Below are positions 24,535 through 32,784 of a stretch of 64,000 nucleotides of DNA, one piece after another. Each line of letters begins with the position of its first letter. Positions within the stretch are counted from its first letter, which is position 1. The notes beneath the pieces are model-generated. The model was not told the DNA's origin. It made no database searches and saw only the letters and a list, made by a program, of their open reading frames with translations. The translations under genes were made by a program, and so were the position numbers. Origin of the DNA: Aurantimonas sp. 22II-16-19i (GTDB taxonomy: Bacteria; Pseudomonadota; Alphaproteobacteria; Rhizobiales; Rhizobiaceae); the NCBI RefSeq assembly GCF_002088275.1, contig NZ_AQQS01000032.1, forward strand, positions 1 through 64,000, read 5' to 3'.

Positions 24535-25008
24535 ATGCGACTGACCCGCTACACCGATTACTCCCTCCGCGTGCTGATCTATCTCTCGGCCAGGTCCGAG
24601 GGGCTGTGCTCGATCGCCGAGATCGCCGAAGCTTACGGCATCTCGCATAACCACCTGACCAAGGTCGTGCACGAGCTCGGCAAGGCTGGCTATGTGACGA
24701 CGGTGCGCGGGCGCGCGGGCGGCATAAGGCTGGGGAGACCGGCAGACGAGATCCGCATCGGCGAGATCGTCCGGGCGACGGAGGACGGATTTGACCTCGC
24801 CGATTGTCGGAACTGCGTGATCGCCCCGGCCTGCGGGATGACCGGCGTCCTCAACGAAGCAGTCGCGGCATTCCTGTCGGTGCTGGACCGCTACACCTTC
24901 GCTGACCTGCCAAAACGGGAGATCGATATCCTCTCCCTTTTCCCATTGGCCGACGCGCCCGCGACGGTCGAGAGGGTCGCGACGCAGAGAGCTGGGGCGT
25001 CGCGATGA
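24535..25008 (+). CDS. nsrR: NsrR, Rrf2-family nitric-oxide-sensing repressor
   Basis: A 157-residue Rrf2 protein. The winged helix starts MRLTRYTDYSLRVLIYL and the recognition helix region is SHNHLTKVVHELGKAGYV. Cys91, Cys94 and Cys100 in CRNCVIAPAC are the three ligands of the NO-sensitive iron-sulfur cluster of NsrR. It is divergent from the globin-hmp operon, with two operator-like sequences between them. NO should disrupt the cluster and release repression of hmp, the truncated haemoglobin and itself. Confidence 0.95.
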   Translation: MRLTRYTDYSLRVLIYLSARSEGLCSIAEIAEAYGISHNHLTKVVHELGKAGYVTTVRGRAGGIRLGRPADEIRIGEIVRATEDGFDLADCRNCVIAPACGMTGVLNEAVAAFLSVLDRYTFADLPKREIDILSLFPLADAPATVERVATQRAGASR

Positions 25009-25142
25009 AGTCGGTTGATCTCCGCCTCCCGGCTCGCTTCGACTGCTGCGGCCTTGCCCGAGAAAACCCCGGACATGCCTTCCATCGCCGTCCTACAGAC
25101 CTCCAGGCGTTGATCATCGTAACCATCCGGCCTGGCTTGCGA

Positions 25143-25530
25143 TTACCCATAAGTCCGGCAGTGCTGGAAATCGGCACCGATCTGGATGTCGATGAGCCGC
25201 CGCCATCCGCGCCAGAGGACGGTGTTTCCGGGCGGGGGATCGGAGTTTCTGGCAAGATAGCCACCGAGGCGGGCGGGTTTTGTCATGTAGAGTTGGAGTG
25301 TGTTCGGCGCTGCGCCGCGGTTTCCGCAGTCGGGCACGAGGCGGTCGAGGATGACGGTTTCCAATGGTGTCAGGGCCGCCGACGGATCGGCATCGGGCTC
25401 AGCGCGAGCGATCATGGTCATCCATAATACCCGCAATACCCGCCAGCTGACGATGCAGAAGAGCGCCAGAAGGTTGGCGAGTACGCATCCGGCGTGGACC
25501 GCGGGAGGCTGATTTTCTTCTTTTCGATCG
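25143..25530 (-). mobile_element. IS4-family transposase, C-terminal fragment
   Basis: The frame encodes HAGCVLANLLALFCIVSWRVL, then PLETVILDRLVPDCGN and LGGYLARNSDPPPGNTVLWRG, the C-terminal third of large IS4-family transposases. The catalytic DDE core and both ends of the element are missing. Near 25530 the likeness stops and unrelated sequence begins. Confidence 0.75.
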
Positions 25531-25682
25531 ATTTTCCGGCGAAACCATCCGGCCTGGACCGCGGCGGCGGGTCCTGAGTATCGGCTAGTGGTGAAGCTGA
25601 GACGGATAGTACCCGCTTGCGGTGCCGAGGGGCTGGAGAATGCGGCATTTCCGGCGGACTCATCTGTCACGGCATGACCATT

Positions 25683-25887
25683 AGACCCCGCGAACCCCGA
25701 CATCGCCTTCGGCCTCTGCGACCTTGGCATGCAGTGCCCGGAGCTGGGCTCGGTGCGGATCTCGGAAATCGCCAGCGTGCGCGGCAGGCTCGGCCTGCCG
25801 GTGGAGCGCGAACGGCACTTGACGGCCGACAAGCCGCTGTCGGCCTACGCCGAAGCGGCGCGCCGGGCCGGTGCGATCCGAACGTGA
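25683..25887 (+). pseudogene. DUF2958 protein, C-terminal fragment
   Basis: The reading DIAFGLCDLGMQCPELGSVR, then ISEIASVRGRLGLPVERE and TADKPLSAYAEAARRAG, is the C-terminal half of DUF2958 proteins, which are common on plasmids and conjugative elements. No start or N-terminal part is present. It is a scrap of mobile-element backbone next to the IS4 fragment. Confidence 0.7.
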
Positions 25888-26178
25888 CCGGAGGCCGCGC
25901 AAGCGGCCTCAACAGGGAAATGATCCTCGAACGGCCAAGCCACCCACCTGGGCTTCCCGCCGCTTCCTCACGTCAATGCTCCGGCCCTGCCCCGAGCGGT
26001 GGTGACTGACTGCAGTCCGCTGGTTTGCCCTGCGGGCGCGGTCGGGCCACTCTGACCTGACCTAAACCGATGTCCGCTGTTTTTGACCATTGGCTGGTTG
26101 CCGCGAGAATACTTATCGGCACCTGTTCCTAGCCGGCTAAAGAAAGCGCCTTATGTAGGTGGCTGGGAGGCCGTTACG

Positions 26179-26382
26179 ATGAAAACTTACGCTCCATCAG
26201 ATCGTTCTCTCGAAGTCGGCAGGATCATGGAACTGCGGCGCGGGCCACAGTCCGGGATGATTGCCGTCATCGAGGCCATACAAGGTGACGCGGGCGACCC
26301 GTTCTATGTTGGAAAGGTCGTATCGTCTGAAAAGCAGGTCATCTGGTATTGGAAGTCCGTTATTCCTGCCACGGTCAACTGA
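26179..26382 (+). CDS. Hypothetical protein (67 aa)
   Basis: A 67-residue protein starting MKTYAPSDRSLEVGRIMELRR and containing a compact beta-rich pattern (GMIAVIEAIQGDAGDPFYVGKVV). No family is recognised. The base composition is somewhat less GC-rich than the surroundings. A longer frame opens at 26083, but the stretch before 26179 looks non-coding. GGGAGGCCG before the ATG could serve as a ribosome-binding site. It stands alone among remnants. Confidence 0.45.
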   Translation: MKTYAPSDRSLEVGRIMELRRGPQSGMIAVIEAIQGDAGDPFYVGKVVSSEKQVIWYWKSVIPATVN

Positions 26383-26504
26383 CGGTCATCTCGAACACGT
26401 CGACCGTCAGTTTCGCCTGAAAAATCACTGCCGTCGTCCTTGCTCACCGGGGGACACGATAAGCGATCGACGCGCTGCGAACATCTCGGCGTAGATCGTC
26501 ATGG

Positions 26505-27995
26505 TCATGGCGCATCTACGACCGCGAAGCGATCCTGGGGCAGATCGATCGTGCAGCGGACCTTATCGCTTTCCAGCACATAAGTTGTTTCGGCGCCCAT
26601 CGCGTGAGGCAGAGCGCGCTCGATCAGTTTCCGGCCATAGCCACCGGTCGTCGGCGACATCGCCTCCCTGGCGGAATTGACCCCTTCCTCGAGCCATTCA
26701 AGGCGCAACCGCTCGCCTGCCGCTCCTTCCTCCTTCCGCCAGGTCACGGAAAGGCGTCCCTCGGCTTCCGCGAGCGCCCCATACTTGCGGGCGTTGGTGG
26801 CGAGTTCATGGATGGCCAGGGCGAATGTCTGAACGTCCCGATTGCGCAGGAGCACTCTCGGCCCACTCAGCGACACGTTCCCCGAATAGGTGGCGACGCC
26901 GAGGGCGTCGAGCTCTGTCCGGATCAGGACCTCAAGAGTGATCGGATCTTCTTCGGCGCGGGACAGCAGCCCTTGGACACGAGACAGCGCGGCCAGCCGG
27001 TCGCCGAATCTCTCGCGAAAGGTCGCCATATCCCTTGTTGAGCCTGCGGTCTGCTGGGCGATCGAACGCACCACGCCAATGAGGTTGCGGGTGCGGTGCT
27101 GAAGCTCAGCGACCATGACCTTCTGGGTCTCCTCCAACCGGCGACGTTCGGTCATGTCGATCATCGCGCCCACCATACGGAACGGCGCGCCGTCGTTGTC
27201 ATAGAAGAAGCGCCCGTGCGCCGAAAGCCAACGCACCGTTCCATCCGGGTGGAGAGACCGGAACTCGTGCACATATTCGGCGCGCATCTTGTGCGGCACG
27301 GAGGACTGCCTCGGTCTCCGCGCGATCATCAGGATGGAGGCGGGCTGCCCAGGTCTCGTAACTCGGCGCCACCTCGCTGATCTGATAGCCCTGAATGCGG
27401 AAATGCTCATCGGACCAGTAGATGTCGCCGGTCCGCAGGTCCCAATCCCAAAGACCCCATCGGGCGACCTGAGCGGCGATGCGAAGCCTCTCCTCGCTCA
27501 CCTCCAGCCTTTCGTGGCGCTGCTTCATCTCCGTGATGTCGTGGCCGATGCCGCCGATTGACGTTATCTCGCCGGCGGCGTTGACGATCGGAAAATCAGT
27601 GCTCCGGATCCATGTATTTCGCCATCCACCGGCCGCCGAATGCGGTATTCGAACGTGGCTCGTTCTCCTGCGCGCACCCGCCGGATGTTGTCGTCGGCGC
27701 GCTCGCGGTCCTCCATCACCACCAGGCCGAGCCAGCTCCTGTAGTTGTCGCCGAGCAGCGCTTCATCCCGCCGCAGGCCGTAGATGGTCTCAAAGGCCGG
27801 CGTCAGGTAGGTCCATTGAAAGTTCTCGGCATCGCGAATCCACAAGACGTCGTGCGAGGCTTCACCGAATAGCCGCAGCCGTTCTTCGCCTTCGCGGATC
27901 TGCGCCTGCGCGATCTGGTCCTGAAGGCGCAATACTTCGGCCTCAGAGCGCTTGCGATCGTCGATGTCGATGTTCATCCCGACCCACTTCTCGAC
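26505..27995 (-). pseudogene. PAS-PAS-HWE histidine kinase, broken by frameshifts
   Basis: Reading from 27995 down: a PAS domain (LFGEASHDVLWIRDAENFQWTYLTPAFE) ends in one frame. A second PAS domain (EERLRIAAQVARWGLWDWDLRTGDIYWS) is in another. The rest (YVHEFRSLHPDGTVRWLSAHG, then ELQHRTRNLIGVVRSIAQQ and HELATNARKYGALAE) is in a third. Joined, they give a normal two-PAS HWE kinase with H-box and N-box intact. At least two frame changes break it, and the 5' end is replaced by an IS3 fragment. The C-terminal 301 residues could in principle still be made. Confidence 0.8.
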
Positions 27996-28294
27996 CTTGG
28001 CCTTGTCGCTGATCGTGGTCTTCACGGTCTTACCGCGAGCGACGCCCTTCAGGCCCATGGCTTTCATCAGCCTGGCGACCGTGCAACGAGCGACGTCGAT
28101 GCCCTCGCGCTTCAATTGGCTCCAGACCTTGCGAACGCCATAGACGCCGAAGTTCGCCTCGAAGACGCGGCGGATCTCGCCGCAGAGGTCGCCATCGCGC
28201 TGTTGCCGAGCGAGCCTTCGAGACGCATCTCGCTGGCGGGCGGCATGTTCTGGTACGGAGATGGGGCGATCTGCAGAACCCGGCAGATCGGCTC

Positions 28295-28314
28295 TCCTGA
28301 GCGAAGTCGAAGGG
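28295..28314 (-). repeat. 20-nt unit inside the IS3 orfB region
   Basis: The unit CCCTTCGACTTCGCTCAGGA read on the minus strand. It interrupts the otherwise continuous OrfB start region between DVYG-like and EPICRVLQ-like codons, so it arrived after the IS. Confidence 0.7.
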
Positions 28315-28529
28315 GCCATAGACATCACGATGATCGTCTTCATGGCTTGAACCGGCGGTCGAGCTCCGCCGCCGCAAAATACGCCGATGCCTTTCGCAGG
28401 ATCTCATTGGCCTGGCGAAGTTCTCGGTTCTCCCGTTCAAGAGGCTTGATCCGGTCGCGCTCCTCGCCCGTCTGCCAGGCGCGCATCCCGCTCGGCCTGT
28501 TGCACCCGTGTGCGCAATATCTCGCCCGA

Positions 28530-28549
28530 CCCTTCGACTTCGCTCAGGA
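28530..28549 (+). repeat. 20-nt unit inside the IS3 orfA region
   Basis: The same unit CCCTTCGACTTCGCTCAGGA, here on the plus strand, 215 bp from and inverted to the copy at 28295. It introduces a stop (MGS then TGA) into OrfA. Confidence 0.7.
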
Positions 28550-28875
28550 GCCCATATTCGCCGCAATGGAGGAAATCGCCTCCCACTGCGACGCGTGATT
28601 GGCTCGATGCTCTCGAACCATTCGGACAGCCCGCTCACGGACCTCCGGCGAGTATCTCTTCGATGTCGGTTTCGCCATGATGACCCCATTCTCTCAGGAA
28701 ATGAGGTCTCCGGGAAACCCGGTGCGTGTGTGGATGCCCCCTGTTTGGCAAGCGTAATCTTCGGTCTTTCGGCGGCGGGGTCTTCGATCGGACGTGTGTC
28801 AGGCCTCTCGATGTGGCCTTGATGACGCCACGGGCCGGTATGCTGTTCGGAAAGCGGGTTCACATCGGTTCAGAA

Positions 28876-29115
28876 AGCTGCATAGGCCATCGCGATCGTG
28901 TCGGCCGTCGCCGGAAGCTGCCGGCCGGCGAGCATCTCGACGCCGCCGGGACTGGAGAGCCACTCGGGATCGATGCCGAGATGACGGGCAAGTCCGCATT
29001 CACCCGAATGAGCCTCGGCGCCCCGACGGAGGCCGGCGCAACGCGTGCATAGAAGCGCTCCGGCAGACGTGCGTAGGAATTGTCGAATGGAAGGCGATGG
29101 GTCAAAGCTTGAACT
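28876..29115 (-). pseudogene. SelO/YdiU N-terminal remnant
   Basis: LPFDNSYARLPERFYARVAP and APRLIRVNADL are in one frame. After a shift the sequence goes on as HLGIDPEWLSSPGGVEMLAGRQLP and DTIAMAYAAF before a stop. This is the beginning of SelO (protein adenylyltransferase, UPF0061). The normal continuation AGHQFG is lost. It is a truncated, frameshifted fragment of about 80 codons. Confidence 0.8.
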
Positions 29116-29326
29116 TGCCTCTGCAAATGGTCCGGCTCAGATCGTCTTTGATCGACACAACATCATCCGAGCCGGGTTGGTTCGCGATCGGGCTTTCGGA
29201 TCGATTGTGCACGCAAACCAACACTGGGCGTCTTGATGCTCGAATATGTGGCGAGCCTGCCGCTTGTCATCGCGCCTCCTCGCTGAACGAGCTGCTCTTC
29301 CCCTTCGCTGAGTTTCGACCGGAGGT

Positions 29327-30478
29327 TCAGCGCTTCGGCCACTGCCAACGCGGAGCATCGACGCCCGGCGCGCCGGTTTCCCCGAAGGATTTCTCGAGGT
29401 GTATCTCGGTCGCATCGCCCTCGTTGCGGATCGCGCGGATCAGCGGTTCGCTATGGCTGACGAGAACGACCTGCCCGTGGCCGGACGCCTGGACCACGAG
29501 CCGCGCCAGAGCCGGCATCAGCGAGGGGTGGAGGCTTCCTTCCGGCTCGTTCAACACCATCAGTTCCGGCGGGCGCGGTGACAGGAGGGCTGCGACGAGC
29601 AACAGGTAGCGCAGCGTCCCGTCCGAAAGCTCGGCGGCGCCCAGCGGACGCAGCAGCCCCTTCTGGCTGAGCCGGAAGCCGCCGAGATCGTCGGCATCGG
29701 TCTGGAGCCGGGAGCCAGGGAAGGCGTGTTCGATCGCCTCGTTCAGGGCCTCCCGATCCCCGATCGCGCGGATCGTTGCGAGCGCGGCGGCGAGGTCGGC
29801 GCCATCGCCCGCCAGCACCGGCGTGTAGGTCATGACCTGTCCGCGGCGTGCCGGGGCGTCCGGATCGGTGCGCAAAGCGTCGTAGAAGCGCCAGTCGCGC
29901 ATGCGTTCGCGCATCGCGAGGAGTTCGGCCCCATCCTCGGGATCGGCACAATGCGTCACCATCGAGTCGAATGGCGACAGGCCCAGCGTCGCCTCCCGCC
30001 ATTCATGGGTCCGCGTCGTTCGCAACCGCACCAGCGAAGCCCGACGCTCGGCAAAGACCGAGGCCCTGCTCAGCGTCTGGCCGGTCCACATGGCCTCCGT
30101 CTTGATCGCCGGGTCGAGCGGGAACGGATTGTCCGGGCTCGGCAGTCCGAGATCGACGGCATAGCCGCACGCGGCATCGGAGAACCCAAGCTTCAAGCTG
30201 ACAGGCCCCTTGCGCCGCGTCCCCTGGATGGGCTGGGCTCCGGATCGCATGTCCCGACTGATCGTCTCCGGCCCCGCCCAGAGTGTCGACTGCAGGCCGC
30301 CTTCCCGTGCCAGCGTCTGGATCAGGCGGCCCTGCGCCACCTCCGCCAGAAGCCGGAGCGACCGGTAGAGGCTGGTCTTGCCGCTGCCGTTCGCCCCGGT
30401 CACGACCGTCAGGCTCCCGAGGGGTACAACGAGGTCGCGAAGAGAGCGATAGCCGGAAACGGCGAGCGTCGTGATCAT
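29327..30478 (-). CDS. AAA ATPase of the SMC-like AAA_21 type
   Basis: A 383-residue protein. It begins MITTLAVSGYRSLRDLVVPLG with the Walker A TGANGSGKTSLY. The C-terminal half has LSDGTLRYLLLVAALLS (ABC-type signature region), LMVLNEPEGSLHPSLMPAL (Walker B and D-loop) and VVLVSHSEPLIRAI (switch His). This layout is shared with RecF/OLD-like ATPases. No TOPRIM nuclease domain follows and no partner nuclease is encoded next to it. Such single ATPases occur in defence islands and near DNA-repair genes. Its role here is unknown. It is intact in a stretch of remnants. Confidence 0.85.
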   Translation of the reverse strand: MITTLAVSGYRSLRDLVVPLGSLTVVTGANGSGKTSLYRSLRLLAEVAQGRLIQTLAREGGLQSTLWAGPETISRDMRSGAQPIQGTRRKGPVSLKLGFSDAACGYAVDLGLPSPDNPFPLDPAIKTEAMWTGQTLSRASVFAERRASLVRLRTTRTHEWREATLGLSPFDSMVTHCADPEDGAELLAMRERMRDWRFYDALRTDPDAPARRGQVMTYTPVLAGDGADLAAALATIRAIGDREALNEAIEHAFPGSRLQTDADDLGGFRLSQKGLLRPLGAAELSDGTLRYLLLVAALLSPRPPELMVLNEPEGSLHPSLMPALARLVVQASGHGQVVLVSHSEPLIRAIRNEGDATEIHLEKSFGETGAPGVDAPRWQWPKR

Positions 30479-30659
30479 TCCCTCGTCCCACGAATGTGTC
30501 GGCGGATTCGTTCAGCACTGATCCCATGGCCGATTTGTGCGGCCGCGCTGGGATACGGCGGACGCGACGTCTACCCTACCATGCCGTCCAGCTGGAACCG
30601 GCCCCTCTGGAAACGACGGATTTCGGACCCGAGGACCAGCTTTCGCCCCTTCGCAAGGC

Positions 30660-31523
30660 CTAGGAAGTGGCAGTGGATCTTCGCTCCACGAGCCGCAGAA
30701 TCAGCTCCGCAATGGCCTCAGGCTGATCCTCCGGCGCGAAATGGCCGCAGTCGTTCAGGATCGTAAGCTGCGAATTGGGGATCGCCTCATGCAGTCTGAG
30801 CGCCCAGTCCGGCGTCTGCCACGCATCTTCCGCGCCCCAGATCAGTTGCACGGGCAAGCGCCCCAGCACGGACAACCGATCGGCGATTTCAAGAGTATGG
30901 ACAGGATCGTAATGCCGGACCTGGTGCTGGAACAGGCTGCCCTGTCCGATCGGGCCACTGATGTAGTCGAGATAGGTTTCCAGCGGCCCTTCGGCGAAAT
31001 GCTTCTTGTCGTGCACGGCGCCCAGCAGCCATTGGCGGAAATGCGCACGATGGGCCGCGTCGGGCGCCTTGATCAAGGCTTCGAGACCCTGCTCCATCTG
31101 CTGCCGCGTGCGGGGCGAGGGATAGCTGTCGTAGCTCACGACATCGATCAGCGTGAGCGACTTCAGCCGGTCCGAATGGAAGACGCCAAACCTTTGCGCG
31201 ATCCCGCCGCCAATGTCGTGCGCCACGAGATGGAAGCGCTCCAGTTTCCAGTGAGCCAACATCTTCTCGAGAACCGCGACCTGCGCGGAGATCGAGGTGT
31301 CCACCCCCGGGGCCTGCGGTCGCTCGGACAAGCCGAAGCCGAGCAGGTCGAAGACATGAACCCGGTAGCCAGCCTCGACGAGACGTGGCGCGACCTTCCG
31401 CCAGATCAGCGAAGATGAGGGCGTGCCGTGCAGGAGAACGACAGGCTCGCCCGCGCCATGGGCGCCGCCTGCGATGCGGCAGCCGCCGACCAGAACATTT
31501 TCAGTGATGAGGTCGTTGTGCAT
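30660..31523 (-). CDS. Alpha/beta hydrolase (haloalkane-dehalogenase/epoxide-hydrolase-like)
   Basis: A 287-residue single-domain hydrolase. The oxyanion-hole strand reads VVLLHGTPSSSLIW. The nucleophile elbow, around AHDIGGGIAQRFG, presents Asp, not Ser, which is typical of dehalogenases and epoxide hydrolases. The catalytic His is in NDCGHFAPEDQPE. The lid region spans about residues 140-200. GGAGAAG precedes ATG 31523. It is divergent from a LysR-type regulator with a small palindrome between them, a classic regulator-target pair. The substrate cannot be named. Confidence 0.88.
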   Translation of the reverse strand: MHNDLITENVLVGGCRIAGGAHGAGEPVVLLHGTPSSSLIWRKVAPRLVEAGYRVHVFDLLGFGLSERPQAPGVDTSISAQVAVLEKMLAHWKLERFHLVAHDIGGGIAQRFGVFHSDRLKSLTLIDVVSYDSYPSPRTRQQMEQGLEALIKAPDAAHRAHFRQWLLGAVHDKKHFAEGPLETYLDYISGPIGQGSLFQHQVRHYDPVHTLEIADRLSVLGRLPVQLIWGAEDAWQTPDWALRLHEAIPNSQLTILNDCGHFAPEDQPEAIAELILRLVERRSTATS

Positions 31524-31570
31524 GTCGCTTCTCCGGTTCTGTCTCCTCCGCACCCTTTGACGGCTTCAAC

Positions 31571-31587
31571 TGCATTCGTAAAATGCA
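31571..31587. promoter_or_regulatory. LysR-type operator between divergent genes
   Basis: TGCATT-CGTAA-AATGCA, a 6-5-6 inverted repeat. It lies between the hydrolase (minus) and LysR (plus) genes and fits the T-N11-A pattern of LysR binding sites. Confidence 0.6.
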
Positions 31588-31629
31588 ATGAAAGACGGAA
31601 ATGATCGAAAGGAGTCATACGCGGAGCGC

Positions 31630-32505
31630 ATGAAAGCGAAGCTGGACATCGGCGCCTTGCGGGCACTCTGCGCGATCGCGGATCGCGGCGGCGTTTCCCG
31701 TGCGGCAGCCTCGCTCGCCCTGTCCCAGTCTGCGGTTTCCCACAAGATCAAACGTCTTGAAGAAAGCCTCGGCTGCGCCGTGCTCGATCGGCGCGCGGGT
31801 CATCCGCTGCTGACCCGCGAGGGAGAGAAGCTGCTACGGTTTGCCCGGCGCATCCTGGCGCTTCACGACGATGCCGTGAGCACGCTGAGCACCGAGCCGC
31901 TCAGCGGCCACATCCGGCTTGGGGTGACCGAGGACGCGACGAGCGGCGGCCTGTCGTCGGTTCTCGCCCGGTTTACCCGCCTGCAACCGGCGGTCCGGGT
32001 GCAGATCGGCGTGGCGCAGAGCCGGATCATCGGCGATCGGCTCGCTAGCGGCGAGCTCGATGTCGGCGTTCTTCAAGTTTTCGCCGAGGAACGCCGAGCG
32101 GACGATGTGACGCTGGCGAGCGATGCGCTGCACTGGGTGAAGTCGCCAGATCTCGCGATGGAGACGGGAAGGCCAATTCCGCTCCTGACGTTCGACCAGG
32201 ATTGCTTCTACCGAGACTGGGCGCTGCACGCCGAACCACCGCCGCCCTCCGGCTTCCAGATCGTCATCGAATGCGCGAGCATCGCCGGGATTCTCTCCGC
32301 GGTCAAGGCCGGACTCGGCGTCACCCTCCTCAACGCACGCCACCTTCAGCCGGACATGGAGATCGTCACGGACGGCTTTCCGACACCGCCCGACATCGCC
32401 TATGTCCTACGCGCCGGCCGCAGCGCGCACACGTCCTCGGTCAAGGCGCTCGTGCGGACCTTGACGAGCGACGCCGATTGGCATCGTCCGCTGTCACCGC
32501 GTTGA
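31630..32505 (+). CDS. LysR-family transcriptional regulator
   Basis: A 291-residue LysR regulator. The helix-turn-helix is near the N-terminus (VSRAAASLALSQSAVSHKIKRLEESLG), followed by the effector-binding domain (HIRLGVTEDATSGGLSSVLARF onwards). ATG 31630 is chosen because the helix-turn-helix then begins at the usual distance, with GGAG just upstream. An ATG at 31588 would abut the operator. It is divergent from the alpha/beta hydrolase and probably controls it. Confidence 0.88.
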   Translation: MKAKLDIGALRALCAIADRGGVSRAAASLALSQSAVSHKIKRLEESLGCAVLDRRAGHPLLTREGEKLLRFARRILALHDDAVSTLSTEPLSGHIRLGVTEDATSGGLSSVLARFTRLQPAVRVQIGVAQSRIIGDRLASGELDVGVLQVFAEERRADDVTLASDALHWVKSPDLAMETGRPIPLLTFDQDCFYRDWALHAEPPPPSGFQIVIECASIAGILSAVKAGLGVTLLNARHLQPDMEIVTDGFPTPPDIAYVLRAGRSAHTSSVKALVRTLTSDADWHRPLSPR

Positions 32506-32784
32506 CGCGGCTCCCCGATCCCGCATGGCCGGGAGAGAACGAGTGCTTTTCCCGTGCTCGGCGGCACAGGCGAATGTCGCTTGCAACACGGATGCAATTG
32601 CGAGCGAATGCCCGATCTCATCCTCTTAGCCGCTCCTGAGAGTTTCTCCGTCAACCATTCCGGCCTCTCAGCCCAGCCCTCCTTTACATAATATCGCGCG
32701 CCACAAGCATCCGAAAGGCGATTTCAGGATGTATGACACGCTTTTTTAAAGGAAAATTCGTAAGTTTGGCCAGGAGATTTCCCG

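Larger units (their letters stand above)
27996..28725 (-). mobile_element. IS3-family element, partial and disrupted
   Basis: OrfA starts at ATG 28678 ([22 protein letters not shown]). OrfB contains EIRRVFEANFGVYGVRKVWSQL and VARCTVARLMKAMGLKGVARG, then stops abruptly near 27996 where kinase sequence (KWVGMNIDIDD) begins. The DDE catalytic core of OrfB is missing. A likely terminal repeat (GAGGTCTCCGGGAAACCCGG) lies near 28703-28722. Both OrfA and OrfB are broken by copies of the same 20-nt unit (28295 and 28530). Confidence 0.75.

Noticed and set aside
31070-31085. Palindrome CCTTGATCAAGG as an FNR-type box
   Set aside because: It has no 4-nt spacer between the half-sites and lies inside the hydrolase coding sequence.
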